A stretch of DNA of 64,000 nucleotides, taken from the NCBI RefSeq assembly GCF_017427765.1, contig NZ_JAFRSC010000006.1, positions 1 to 64,000 of the forward strand, written 5' to 3'. This DNA is from Methanobrevibacter sp. (GTDB taxonomy: Archaea > Methanobacteriota > Methanobacteria > Methanobacteriales > Methanobacteriaceae). How positions within the stretch are numbered: the first letter of the stretch is position 1; each line of letters begins with the position of its first letter. Below the pieces are notes generated by a model. It had not been told where the DNA came from. It did not search any database and worked only from the letters and a program-made list of their open reading frames with translations. Made by a program: the position numbers and the translations under genes. This document shows positions 18,280 to 26,822 of this stretch, piece by piece.

Positions 18280-19221
18280 TTATTTTTTATACTCAGAGGG
18301 AGTGCATCCAACATAATCTTTAAAAGCCTGAGTAAATTTTGAAGGTGAAGAATAACCTACCTTTTTTGAAATTTCAGAAATAGTGTAATGATTATCTTCA
18401 ATTAATCTACATGCATATTCCAATTTATATTCCTTCCTCCATTTGAAAATAGGCTTTCCATAAACTTTTTTAAAACAAGTTTTTAAAGTTGTTTTACTGA
18501 TATTATGACGTATTGCAAGATCATCAATAGTAATTTTACTTTCCAAATCTTTTATTAACTCCTTTCTAACATCTTCAACAATTCTAACTTGTTGTTTGGT
18601 AATAGAAATATTTTCATGATGAACAAAATCAGTTATTGAGAAGAACAGCAATAGTTCAATACACTTTAATTTATAATAAGACAATTTAATTCTATTATCA
18701 ACATTATACAATTCACCGATGACATGATCTATTTTATCATTTGAACGAAGCAGGACATACCCTTGAAACTTTTTTAAATCTTCATAAAACTCTACCAAAT
18801 CAAAATTTGGAATGATTTGATTAATATACTCATTAGCTACATCAACATCTATAAAAATCTCTAAACCATTATAAAAACCTAAAGGAAAATCAGACAAGGT
18901 TTTAGTCAACTCATAGATGCTAATGCATAAATCACCCTTTCCAAAATAGATTATTCTATCATCACCTACACCATATGCATACCTGCCATCGAGACAATGA
19001 TTTATTTGAAGCAACCTTGAGGAAAGCTTTTCTTCGACATACACTTCCTCATGATTTTGTAGGTTAATATCTATAAATGCCAGAACAATGCCTGGGAATA
19101 ATGAATACGTTTCAAATTTACCATAATCCCCCAAATCGATGATTTTTTTATAATCATCCCCAGATATGGAAAAATCTGTGACAAAAACATCATCAAATAA
19201 TCTGTAGAGACTTTCATTCAT
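18280..19221 (-). CDS. AraC-family transcriptional regulator
   Basis: A 313-residue protein with an N-terminal sensor region (about 1-200, no family named) and a C-terminal AraC double helix-turn-helix. The first HTH is KITIDDLAIRHNISKTTLKTCFKKVYG and the second is YTISEISKKVGYSSPSKFTQAFKDYVG, ending CTPSEYKK. This layout matches PchR/YbtA activators of siderophore uptake. AraC proteins are common in bacteria but rare in archaea, which points to transfer with the transporter genes. Its own promoter has the TTTAGG-N4-CCTAAA palindrome, so expression is probably linked to metal status. Confidence 0.88.
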   Translation of the reverse strand: MNESLYRLFDDVFVTDFSISGDDYKKIIDLGDYGKFETYSLFPGIVLAFIDINLQNHEEVYVEEKLSSRLLQINHCLDGRYAYGVGDDRIIYFGKGDLCISIYELTKTLSDFPLGFYNGLEIFIDVDVANEYINQIIPNFDLVEFYEDLKKFQGYVLLRSNDKIDHVIGELYNVDNRIKLSYYKLKCIELLLFFSITDFVHHENISITKQQVRIVEDVRKELIKDLESKITIDDLAIRHNISKTTLKTCFKKVYGKPIFKWRKEYKLEYACRLIEDNHYTISEISKKVGYSSPSKFTQAFKDYVGCTPSEYKK

Positions 19222-19280
19222 ATTTTAAATTATATTCTTACTGCTATAAAACATTTCAATATATGATTTAAATTATTTTA

Positions 19281-19296
19281 TTTAGGCATACCTAAA
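19281..19296. promoter_or_regulatory. Operator palindrome of the AraC-type regulator gene
   Basis: TTTAGGCATACCTAAA, with the following AAATTTA context shared with the copy at 18080-18095. On the minus strand it directly follows a TATA-like TTATATAAATTT, about 60 bases before the regulator start, so a bound repressor would block initiation. Two near-identical sites at two promoters of one island are strong evidence for a common regulator. Confidence 0.65.
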
Positions 19297-19779
19297 AATT
19301 TATATAATGTAAAAATAATAATTAATATTATAGCTAAAAAACATTTACCGATATTTGGCGTAGGATTCTATTTAATTTCCTCCATTGCATTTATAACATT
19401 ATTTGCATTAGTATTAACTCCTTGAAAATAATACCTGCCCATATAAAAATAAAATAAACATCTTTTTAGTTATCCTTGGAATCCTATTGATTAATATTGG
19501 TATTGTTTTTTGGTTGTTTGCAATGATTAACTCAAAATAATCAGAAATATGAAAATTTGGTTACAACTGAAATTTATTGATACAATAATTATCCAATTAT
19601 TCAACCTTTTTGTAAATAATGAGTGGGATAATAGTAATATATAGAAATATATTATTAATTATCTCACCATTGTTTGAGCATTTTTAACATTAATGATGAA
19701 AAATACAGAAGAATTGCTGAAGATATAGGAAATGAATTTATGAACTACTCAAAGAAAATTAACAGAATATGGTGATTTA
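19297..19779 (+). pseudogene. Gene-poor stretch with remnants of small ORFs
   Basis: No intact gene is seen. On the plus strand a frame without a start codon (19330-19425) encodes a hydrophobic segment ending FALVLTP-stop. A second frame follows, encoding another hydrophobic segment (FLVILGILLINIGIVFW, ending near 19541). Together they look like a decayed small two-helix membrane protein. A further short frame (about 19659-19773) ends just before the methyltransferase start. These are weak signals in very A/T-rich DNA and could be chance. Confidence 0.3.
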
Positions 19780-20469
19780 ATGGGATTTTTTGACAACATG
19801 CGTAAACCTCAAGGAAAACTAGGTAACATTCAACTAAAATCAATGAACAAAGAACACACCCCCGTTTCACTATGGGGATTGAAGCATTTGAATATCAACT
19901 CCGATGATATTATACTAGATGTTGGTTGCGGAGGCGGAATAAACATAAAACGAATGGCTAAAAATGCTAAAAAAGTCTATGGTATTGATTATAGTGAAGA
20001 AAGTGTGAAATTATCAAAAGAAGTTAATAAAAAATTAATCAATGAAGGAAAAGTTGAAATCATGAATAGTAATGTAAAAAACTTGCCATTTGAAGATGAT
20101 ACATTTGATATAGTAACTGCCTTTGAAACTGTTTATTTCTGGCCAGATATTGAAAAATGCTTTGGAGAAGTAAAAAGAGTCCTGAAACCGGGAGGAATAT
20201 TTTTAATTGGAACAGAAACAAATGGTTCAAATAATTTCATGAGATTCTGGAAGCACTTTATCGATATGGAAATGTATGACGATAATGAAATCACATCTTT
20301 TCTGCGAAACAATGACTATGATCAAATTACAGTCTATTTAAGAGATGGAAAAAACAAAAAGGAAATCATCAAATCAAACGACAGTGAAAAGATAGTTGAT
20401 GATAACTATAATAACGTGTCTATTTCAGACAGATTCCTGCAGTGGATGACAGTGACAGCAAGGAAATAA
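19780..20469 (+). CDS. Class I SAM-dependent methyltransferase
   Basis: A 229-residue methyltransferase of the Methyltransf_11/UbiE-like type. Motif I ILDVGCGGGINIKRMAK (about residues 46-62), the acidic YGIDYSEESV, NLPFEDDTFDIVTAFETVYFWPD (motif II region) and VLKPGGIFLIGTE are all present. Such proteins act on small molecules, lipids or tetrapyrroles, and the substrate cannot be told here. It lies next to the island on the opposite strand to the regulator and may belong to it, but this is only proximity. Confidence 0.8.
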   Translation: MGFFDNMRKPQGKLGNIQLKSMNKEHTPVSLWGLKHLNINSDDIILDVGCGGGINIKRMAKNAKKVYGIDYSEESVKLSKEVNKKLINEGKVEIMNSNVKNLPFEDDTFDIVTAFETVYFWPDIEKCFGEVKRVLKPGGIFLIGTETNGSNNFMRFWKHFIDMEMYDDNEITSFLRNNDYDQITVYLRDGKNKKEIIKSNDSEKIVDDNYNNVSISDRFLQWMTVTARK

Positions 20470-20539
20470 AAAATACTGACAAGAAACAGAAATTTACTGA
20501 ATATATTCTAGAATTAACCAAAAAAATAGCTATTGATTA

Positions 20540-20697
20540 TATCTAATTTAATATTATTTTTTTGACCAAATTTAATATTAACATTTGCTCCGCCGACAGG
20601 TATTTTAATTTTAACAAATTTAATATATCTGTTAATACTAATTTTTATATAAACATAGAAGAAAAAGTGTAGGACAAATTACCATGTCAAGTAGGGA
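20540..20697 (+). repeat. Promoter-region repeat, copy 1
   Basis: This is collinear with 22503-22660 over about 160 bases. Shared landmarks in the same order are TTGACCAAATTTAATATTAA, ACAAATTTAATATAT, the TATA box AATTTTTATAT, AAAAAGTGTAGGA and ATGTCAAGTA. In copy 2 the ATG opens the DUF2070 gene; here the frame ends after 14 codons. Either a duplicated and decayed gene start, or a promoter recruited for a non-coding RNA. The two copies flank the radical SAM gene. Confidence 0.6.
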
Positions 20698-20754
20698 TAT
20701 ACTGCATTATCCAACACTTTTGATTTAACCTCTCCTGCTTCTTTAAGCCGGAGA
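20663..20754 (+). ncRNA. Candidate small hairpin RNA
   Basis: It starts about 20 bases after a TATA box (TTTTTATATAA, 20642-20652). AAAAGTGTAGGA (20663-20674) pairs with TCCAACACTTTT (20710-20721) with one mismatch. A second hairpin, TCTCC-T-GCTT, loop CTTT, AAGC-C-GGAGA, spans 20731-20754. This part is richer in G and C than its surroundings. No T-run terminator follows, so the 3' end is a guess. The pairing is seen; transcription is inferred. Confidence 0.4.
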
Positions 20755-20945
20755 ATTCTTGCATAATAATGTTAAAATTATAAGGGAAATTTTTGATTAA
20801 AGATGTTGTTGGAAACATAATATATTTTTTAACATGACCTCGCATTAAACTATTCAAAACTAACTTTCTGAAATAACTAAAAAAAAATATATGAAAATCA
20901 AAAATTCATTTTTCACACATTAAAAATCAAACAACAACAAAGAAA

Positions 20946-22394
20946 TTAATTAGAAGTGTCCCCAACACAATTTTTATTTATATTCGTTTTATTATAATCA
21001 GTATTTCCGTTAGTCTGTTTGGAAATAAGTTGTTTTATAACACCAAAAATTGTTTTCAAAAGAACGAAACCATCCTGTGAAACTTGTCTTAACAAATAAC
21101 CCGGCCTCAAATAAAATTTAATATAAGCTTTCTTTTGGATACTTCTTAATTCTTTACTTGAACAATCAATAGTTTCTAGAACAGGGTCAAGAAGAGTATA
21201 TTTTGACCAATCATTGATAAGAATTAAATTCTTCTTAAAAGTCTCATTATAAAATCTAGTGCCAGGATAAGGGGTTGCTAAACTATATAATGCATAATTT
21301 GGATTTAACCCCTTAACAAAATCGATAGTTTTTTTGATTGTTGCTTTTGTATCTTCAGGCATTCCAATAACGCATGATGCAATAGTTCTAATACCCACTT
21401 TACGGGCAATCCTAAATGCTTTTTCAGTTTTTGAAACTGTAATGTTTTTGTTCATTTTTTCAAGCATTTGTTGGTCTGCACTTTCAACACCAATAAAAAT
21501 AGTAATGCAACCAGCATCTTTCATTGTTTGAAGTAAATCTTCATCTAAAGTATCAACTCTTGAAGTACATCCCCACCAAAATTTAAGATTCCTTCTTTTA
21601 ATTTCATGACATAAATCTCTAACAAATCTCTTATTTAACGTGAATGTATCATCCATAAAAGCAATTGTGTCAATGTTTTCCTCTTTTAAGCGAAGCTCTA
21701 TTTCATCACAGACATTTTGATAAGATCTTCTCCTTAATTTATCCCCATGTAAAGCCGCTGAGGAGCAAAATGAACACTTCATTGGACAACCTCTAGTGGT
21801 AATAATCGTGGCCACATTCGTTGTAATATTTAGAATCCTGTATTTTTCCATAGGGAATAAATGAAATGCAGGGAAGGGTAACTCATCCAGATCTAGAATA
21901 ACAGGCCTATCTGGTGTTAAAACTAATGAATTATCTGTTTCATCATGAAATGCCAAACCCTTAACATTTCTTAAATCACCACCCTCTTCGACTGTTTGAA
22001 CAAGGTCAAGTAATGTGTATTCACCTTCACCGCGAACAACAACATCCACACTAGGTTCTTCCAAAACACTTTGAAATTCGGAAGTGGGATGATATCCTCC
22101 AAAAACAACAATAGTATCAGGTTTTACTTGTTTAATTTTATCAGCAGAGTCTAATGCAACACCAATTGTTGGTGTAAGTGCGCTGATTGATACAATATCC
22201 GGTTTTCTTTTTAAAATCTCCTTTCCAATCTCCTCATATGTCAATTCTAAGGCAGATGCATCCAACACATCCACATCAAAACCATTTTTTTCTAAAACTG
22301 CAGCCATATAACCTATTCCAAGAGAAGGAGCCACAACACCTAAAAACTTATATTTGGAATTTGTTTGAGGAGGATTTAAAAAAGTTACTTTCAT
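20946..22394 (-). CDS. B12-binding-domain radical SAM protein (COG1032)
   Basis: A 482-residue protein of the class B radical SAM layout. An N-terminal cobalamin-binding domain (MKVTFLNPPQ start, about 1-150) precedes a radical SAM core with the CPMKCSFC cluster motif near residue 200 and a C-terminal region of unknown role. Family members do methylations or ring and chain rearrangements on lipids and other molecules; the substrate is unknown. I start at ATG 22394; a longer reading frame with 24 extra residues lacks a sensible start. It stands alone between the two copies of the promoter repeat. Confidence 0.82.
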   Translation of the reverse strand: MKVTFLNPPQTNSKYKFLGVVAPSLGIGYMAAVLEKNGFDVDVLDASALELTYEEIGKEILKRKPDIVSISALTPTIGVALDSADKIKQVKPDTIVVFGGYHPTSEFQSVLEEPSVDVVVRGEGEYTLLDLVQTVEEGGDLRNVKGLAFHDETDNSLVLTPDRPVILDLDELPFPAFHLFPMEKYRILNITTNVATIITTRGCPMKCSFCSSAALHGDKLRRRSYQNVCDEIELRLKEENIDTIAFMDDTFTLNKRFVRDLCHEIKRRNLKFWWGCTSRVDTLDEDLLQTMKDAGCITIFIGVESADQQMLEKMNKNITVSKTEKAFRIARKVGIRTIASCVIGMPEDTKATIKKTIDFVKGLNPNYALYSLATPYPGTRFYNETFKKNLILINDWSKYTLLDPVLETIDCSSKELRSIQKKAYIKFYLRPGYLLRQVSQDGFVLLKTIFGVIKQLISKQTNGNTDYNKTNINKNCVGDTSN

Positions 22395-22502
22395 CATATC
22401 ACAAGCAAAATTGAAATTATATAATAAAATATTAATATTTTTTAAGCATATAAATTTCACTCCCAAAACATCCCCACCAAAATCAATCCACCTAATTTAT
22501 GT

Positions 22503-22660
22503 TAATTTAATATACTTTCATGACCAAACTTTATATTAAAATAGCCTATGCTCAACAGTATCATTGTCACATTTGACAAATTTAATATATTTGTTTTGAC
22601 CAATTTTTATATGAGCATTTTAACAAAAAGTGTAGGATAAAATTACATGTCAAGTATGAG
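22503..22660 (+). repeat. Promoter-region repeat, copy 2 (DUF2070 promoter)
   Basis: This is the functional-looking copy of the repeat described at 20540-20697. It holds the TATA box AATTTTTATATG (22602-22613), AAAAAGTGTAGGATAAAA as the likely leader with a ribosome binding site-like GTAGGAT, and the start codon at 22647. The segment GACAAATTTAATATATTTGTT contains the inverted repeat ACAAAT/ATTTGT, which is also present, slightly changed, in copy 1. Confidence 0.55.
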
Positions 22661-24467
22661 TAGCGTCGCAGGTTTATCAAAATATATTACAACATTACCA
22701 AAAACAAAATTTTCAATTATGGTAATACTCATTATTAGTTTTTTAATTGGAGGTACAAGTTATTTAGTCGATTTTGTACCCAACCAAGGAATTTTGCACG
22801 ACCTATTCTACGGAGGATTATACGGAATTGTTGTGTTCGGAATTACATCAATAATGAGTGGTGCCCTTAACCAACAAGTTATAAGTGGATTCCATGGAAT
22901 AAACTTGAAAATCAAACATTCAATGTTTTTAACTGGCCTTTCAATGACATTTTTAGGTATTGTCATAATTCTAGGAAATATTGTTTCCTGGTTCATACAT
23001 GCTGATCTCTTTTTAAATTCCATGTTATTTGGCTGTGTTTTAATATATGGATTCAATACATTAGTATTCTGGGCAACATCCAAAGTAAGGTTTACAATTG
23101 CTGCAATAACTGGTTTAATCCAACCTATACTCATATTGGCAATGTATACCCTAATAACATTTTTATTTATTGACACAAGCTTTATGGGCCCCCTTATTTT
23201 ACAGATTACTCTTAAGGCGCTTGTTGCTGCAATAATATTTGTTTTGGCAATTTATGCTTTCATTACCGTGATTGCATCCCCATTTAAGAAAAATCTGGGA
23301 ATCGGTGTTTTGGATTTGTTAAGCTTATTTATTGCCCATATGAATGAAGGTTCAAACTCACTTGAAGGATTATTTGAGCCTATGAGTGAAGCAATTGACA
23401 CAGTGGTTACATTTGTAAGTTTTAAAACAGAAGCTGGAATTAAATCACTATTCATTTCACCGTCAGTCCATCCAGGACCTCTCGGTAATTTAGGAGGATC
23501 CAATATGCCGACAATTCTTGCAAATAAATTTGACCACTTTACAATGGTGGCACACGGCCCTTCAACTCATGATTTTAATCCAATAGCAGTTAGTGAAATA
23601 GATAAGATTGAATCAACTGTAAAAAATGGCTTAAAACAAGTTGAATACTCACCAAATGCAAGTAAATTTATTAGATATAACTCTGAAAAAGCAAATATCG
23701 GAGTTCAATTTTTTAATGAAGGTATGGTTATATTATCCACTTTCGCTCCTGAAGCGGTTGATGATATTGAGTTCGGTGTTGGACTTACAATGATGGCTCA
23801 AAGTAGAAGCAGATGCCATGTAGAAGACTCCATTATTGTGGATTGTCATAACTCCTTTGCTCCTGAAAGCGGGGAAGTTCTTCCAGGAAACGCTGAAGTA
23901 TTCCATTTAATTGATGTTATCGATAAAATTGATAAAAATCAGAATATGAGTTCCATAAAAGTCGGATGTTATGAAAATCCAATGCCAACATTAGATAAAC
24001 AGGAAGGAATCGGAGAAAGCGGCATTAAAACAATGGTTATTGAAGTTGATAATCAGAGAACCGCATATGTCCTTTTTGATTCCAATAATATGGAAATTGG
24101 GTTTAGACAGGAAATTATTGATGCAGTGAGTGATTTGGAAATTGATGAAATTGAAGTAATGACTACTGATACTCATACAGTTAACACACTTTCAAGAGGA
24201 TACAACCCAATTGGAATTGCAAAAAGATCTGAAATAATAGAATATGTAAAAATTAGTATCAGTGAAGCGATAGATGATTTAGAAAAAGTAGAAGTTGGAA
24301 CTGGAACCGAAAAAATTAAGAATTTGAACACATTCGGACCAAATAATTCAACAGAACTAATCTCAACAATAAGTTCTGTTGTGGCCGTAAGTAAAATAAT
24401 AGCTCCAGTTTTGCTAATTACAGCATTATTAATAGTATTTATGTGGATTTTCTTTGGGGGATTATAA
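22647..24467 (+). CDS. DUF2070 family membrane protein
   Basis: A 606-residue protein of the archaeal DUF2070 family. The first 215 residues or so have about seven membrane segments. The long cytoplasmic or external part has the conserved ISPSVHPGPLGNLGGSNMPTIL and GPSTHDFNP motifs, which contain histidines that may bind metal. A final membrane helix (VLLITALLIVFMWIFF) closes the protein. Its function is unknown. It ends six bases into the convergent small membrane-protein gene. Confidence 0.85.
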   Translation: MSSMSSVAGLSKYITTLPKTKFSIMVILIISFLIGGTSYLVDFVPNQGILHDLFYGGLYGIVVFGITSIMSGALNQQVISGFHGINLKIKHSMFLTGLSMTFLGIVIILGNIVSWFIHADLFLNSMLFGCVLIYGFNTLVFWATSKVRFTIAAITGLIQPILILAMYTLITFLFIDTSFMGPLILQITLKALVAAIIFVLAIYAFITVIASPFKKNLGIGVLDLLSLFIAHMNEGSNSLEGLFEPMSEAIDTVVTFVSFKTEAGIKSLFISPSVHPGPLGNLGGSNMPTILANKFDHFTMVAHGPSTHDFNPIAVSEIDKIESTVKNGLKQVEYSPNASKFIRYNSEKANIGVQFFNEGMVILSTFAPEAVDDIEFGVGLTMMAQSRSRCHVEDSIIVDCHNSFAPESGEVLPGNAEVFHLIDVIDKIDKNQNMSSIKVGCYENPMPTLDKQEGIGESGIKTMVIEVDNQRTAYVLFDSNNMEIGFRQEIIDAVSDLEIDEIEVMTTDTHTVNTLSRGYNPIGIAKRSEIIEYVKISISEAIDDLEKVEVGTGTEKIKNLNTFGPNNSTELISTISSVVAVSKIIAPVLLITALLIVFMWIFFGGL

Positions 24468-24734
24468 GTACATTACAAATAAAGTGTATGAAATAACCCA
24501 AGTAAAGAAAAATGGTGAAATTCCATCCCACAACCATTGGGAAAATCCGGATATTTCATCTCCAACTAATTTTTGACATAATTGACCAACAAAATACAAG
24601 ATAATTAATGCAATGATTCCTGCAAAGACTTCATTTTTAAATCCAAACCATCCTACAGTCAAACCAGTTGAAATAATAGCTGCAATAAGACCAAAAATAA
24701 TATGAATACTTGTAACTTTAATAGTTTCGTCCAT
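24462..24734 (-). CDS. Small membrane protein, possibly EMC6-like
   Basis: A 90-residue protein with three hydrophobic segments (HIIFGLIAAIISTGLTVGWFGF, EVFAGIIALIILYFVGQLC and the C-terminal FFFTWVISYTLFVMYL). The length and helix pattern resemble the archaeal EMC6-like family, related to a subunit of the eukaryotic ER membrane insertase; this match is by pattern and not certain. AGGAGGATATCA precedes the ATG. It is convergent with the DUF2070 gene and overlaps its end by six bases. Confidence 0.6.
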   Translation of the reverse strand: MDETIKVTSIHIIFGLIAAIISTGLTVGWFGFKNEVFAGIIALIILYFVGQLCQKLVGDEISGFSQWLWDGISPFFFTWVISYTLFVMYL

Positions 24735-24818
24735 TGATATCCTCCATAATTAAATATATTAATATAATTTTAGTGATTATAATATATTAAGGTATTGATT
24801 AAATGAAGGTGTTTTATA

Positions 24819-26822
24819 ATGAAGTCCATGTCTAACGTAGACATTTATACAATCAGTGATGAATTAGATAAATTATTAAGTGGTTCAAGAGTTGACAAAT
24901 CATTCCAACCTACCAAAGATATTGTTGTTGTAAGATTTCACGTTCCAGGAACAGGCAGGGTTGATTTGGTAATGCAATGCGGCTCCAGAATACATACCAG
25001 CCAATATCCTCTTGAAAACCCAACCACCCCTCCAACATTCCCAATGCTTTTAAGAAAAAGAATTAAAGGAGCCCATGTGGAAAGCATTAAACAGCATAAT
25101 TTTGATCGTGTAGTTGAAATCAAAGTTAAAAAAGATAAATATTACACAATAATTGTTGAACTATTCGATAAAGGAAACATTATCCTTTTAGATGATGAAA
25201 ACAACATCATTTTACCTCTTAAAAGAAAACAAATGAGTGATAGAGACATCAGTTCTAAAAGAGAATATAAATTCCCTGAAGAGAGAGGAATAAATCCGAT
25301 TTCTGCAACCAAAGAAGAATTTGCAGAATTATTCAAAGAAGATAGTGACATTGTAAGAACTCTCGCAAGAAATGGGTTAGGTAGCCTATATGCTGAAGAG
25401 ATTATCAAAAGAGCCAACGACAATATTGAAATTGACAAAAACACACCAAACAATGAACTTACAGAAGAACAGTTAAACGGACTGTTTGAAGGATTTAAAA
25501 ATTTATTTGATAATTTAAGAAAAGAAACAATCAAACCGCAGATTGTTAAAAATGAATCCAAAGAGGATGTAGTACCCATTGATTTAGTAGAATATAAGGA
25601 CTATGAAAAAACATATTACTCCAATTTCAATGAAGCCTGTGATGAATTTTACTCCAAAAAAGTAAACACTACAATAAAAGATGTAAAAGAGGTGGCATGG
25701 AACAAGAAAGTAAACAGGTTTGAAAAAAGATTGCGTTTACAACAAGAAACACTCGATAATTTTTACAAAACCATTGAAGACAGCCAACATAAAGGAGAGA
25801 CAATCTATTCTAATTACACAACCATTGAAAATATAATGAATGTTGTCAACTCAGCAAGGGATAAAGATTATTCTTTTAAGGAAATTGGCAAAACACTTAA
25901 AAAAGCTAAAAAAGATGGAATGGTTGAAGCTCAAATCTATGAATCGATTGATAAACTGGGTGTTTTAACATTAAACATAGACGATACAACAATAACTATT
26001 GATCCTAAACTGACCATTCCCGAAAACGCAGAAGTTTATTATGAAAAAGCTAAAAAAGCGAACAGAAAAACAAAAGGTGCATTAATAGCTATTGAAAATA
26101 CCAAAAAACAACTTGAAGACATTAAAGCTAAAAAAGATATAGCCATGGAAAACATATCAACACCTAAAAAAAGAGTTAAGAAAAATCTCAAATGGTATGA
26201 AAAGTTAAGATGGTTTATTAGCTCTGAAGGCATTTTGGTTATAGGTGGGCGTGATGCAAATACAAATGAAGGCATTGTAAAGAAATATTTGGAACCTAAT
26301 GATATTTATTTACATGCTGATATACATGGTGCGACATCAACTGCTATAAAATTAAATGGTAATGAATTAAATGAAAATATCCTTAAAGAATCTGGAGAGT
26401 TTGCAGCATCATTTTCATCTGCTTGGTCGAAAGGTTTCACATCTCAAGACGTGTTTTGGGTGCATCCAGACCAAGTCTCAAAAACTCCAGAAGCAGGGGA
26501 ATTTTTACCTAAAGGTTCATTTGTTATAAGGGGTCGACGCAATTATATACGTGGTGCAAGGGTCAAATTGGCAATCGGCATTGTAGACTATGAAGGAAAA
26601 AGAATAATGGCAGGCCCAATTGATGCACTTGAAGCACACTGTGAAAACTTTGTTGTTTTGAAACCAGGATTTACAAAAAAAGAAGCGATAGCTAAAAAAA
26701 TAATAAACAGAATAAATGAAGATGACTTGCTCACCCTAGATGACATAATAAGAGTATTGCCATCCGGAAAATGTGATATTGATGAAGAATATCATCAAAG
26801 AAAAAAATATGAAAAAAGTTAA
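24819..26822 (+). CDS. rqcH: Ribosome quality-control protein RqcH (NEMF/FbpA family)
   Basis: RqcH/NEMF binds obstructed large subunits and recruits tRNA to add C-terminal tails to stalled peptides. The 667-residue protein has the NFACT-N domain (SNVDIYTISDELDKLLSGSRV, about 4-24), helix-hairpin-helix and coiled-coil middle parts (about 180-440), and the NFACT-R domain with VIGGRDANTNEGIVKKYL and YLHADIHGATSTAIK (about 475-515). The ATG at 24819 has GGTG seven bases upstream. Its last four bases overlap the convergent UPF0173 gene. Confidence 0.92.
   Translation: MKSMSNVDIYTISDELDKLLSGSRVDKSFQPTKDIVVVRFHVPGTGRVDLVMQCGSRIHTSQYPLENPTTPPTFPMLLRKRIKGAHVESIKQHNFDRVVEIKVKKDKYYTIIVELFDKGNIILLDDENNIILPLKRKQMSDRDISSKREYKFPEERGINPISATKEEFAELFKEDSDIVRTLARNGLGSLYAEEIIKRANDNIEIDKNTPNNELTEEQLNGLFEGFKNLFDNLRKETIKPQIVKNESKEDVVPIDLVEYKDYEKTYYSNFNEACDEFYSKKVNTTIKDVKEVAWNKKVNRFEKRLRLQQETLDNFYKTIEDSQHKGETIYSNYTTIENIMNVVNSARDKDYSFKEIGKTLKKAKKDGMVEAQIYESIDKLGVLTLNIDDTTITIDPKLTIPENAEVYYEKAKKANRKTKGALIAIENTKKQLEDIKAKKDIAMENISTPKKRVKKNLKWYEKLRWFISSEGILVIGGRDANTNEGIVKKYLEPNDIYLHADIHGATSTAIKLNGNELNENILKESGEFAASFSSAWSKGFTSQDVFWVHPDQVSKTPEAGEFLPKGSFVIRGRRNYIRGARVKLAIGIVDYEGKRIMAGPIDALEAHCENFVVLKPGFTKKEAIAKKIINRINEDDLLTLDDIIRVLPSGKCDIDEEYHQRKKYEKS

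Larger units (their letters stand above)
20470..20945. other. Intergenic region with duplicated promoter and hairpin RNA candidate
   Basis: No protein gene is visible; the only ATG after the promoter opens a frame of 14 codons. The stretch holds the first copy of a promoter region repeated at 22503-22660, and downstream of it an RNA-like part with two hairpins (separate entries). The last 180 bases before the radical SAM gene are plain A/T-rich sequence. Confidence 0.5.

Noticed and set aside
11725..19221. Island as a prophage or insertion sequence
   Set aside because: No integrase, transposase, tRNA-linked attachment site or terminal repeat is visible at its ends; transfer is suggested only by gene families.
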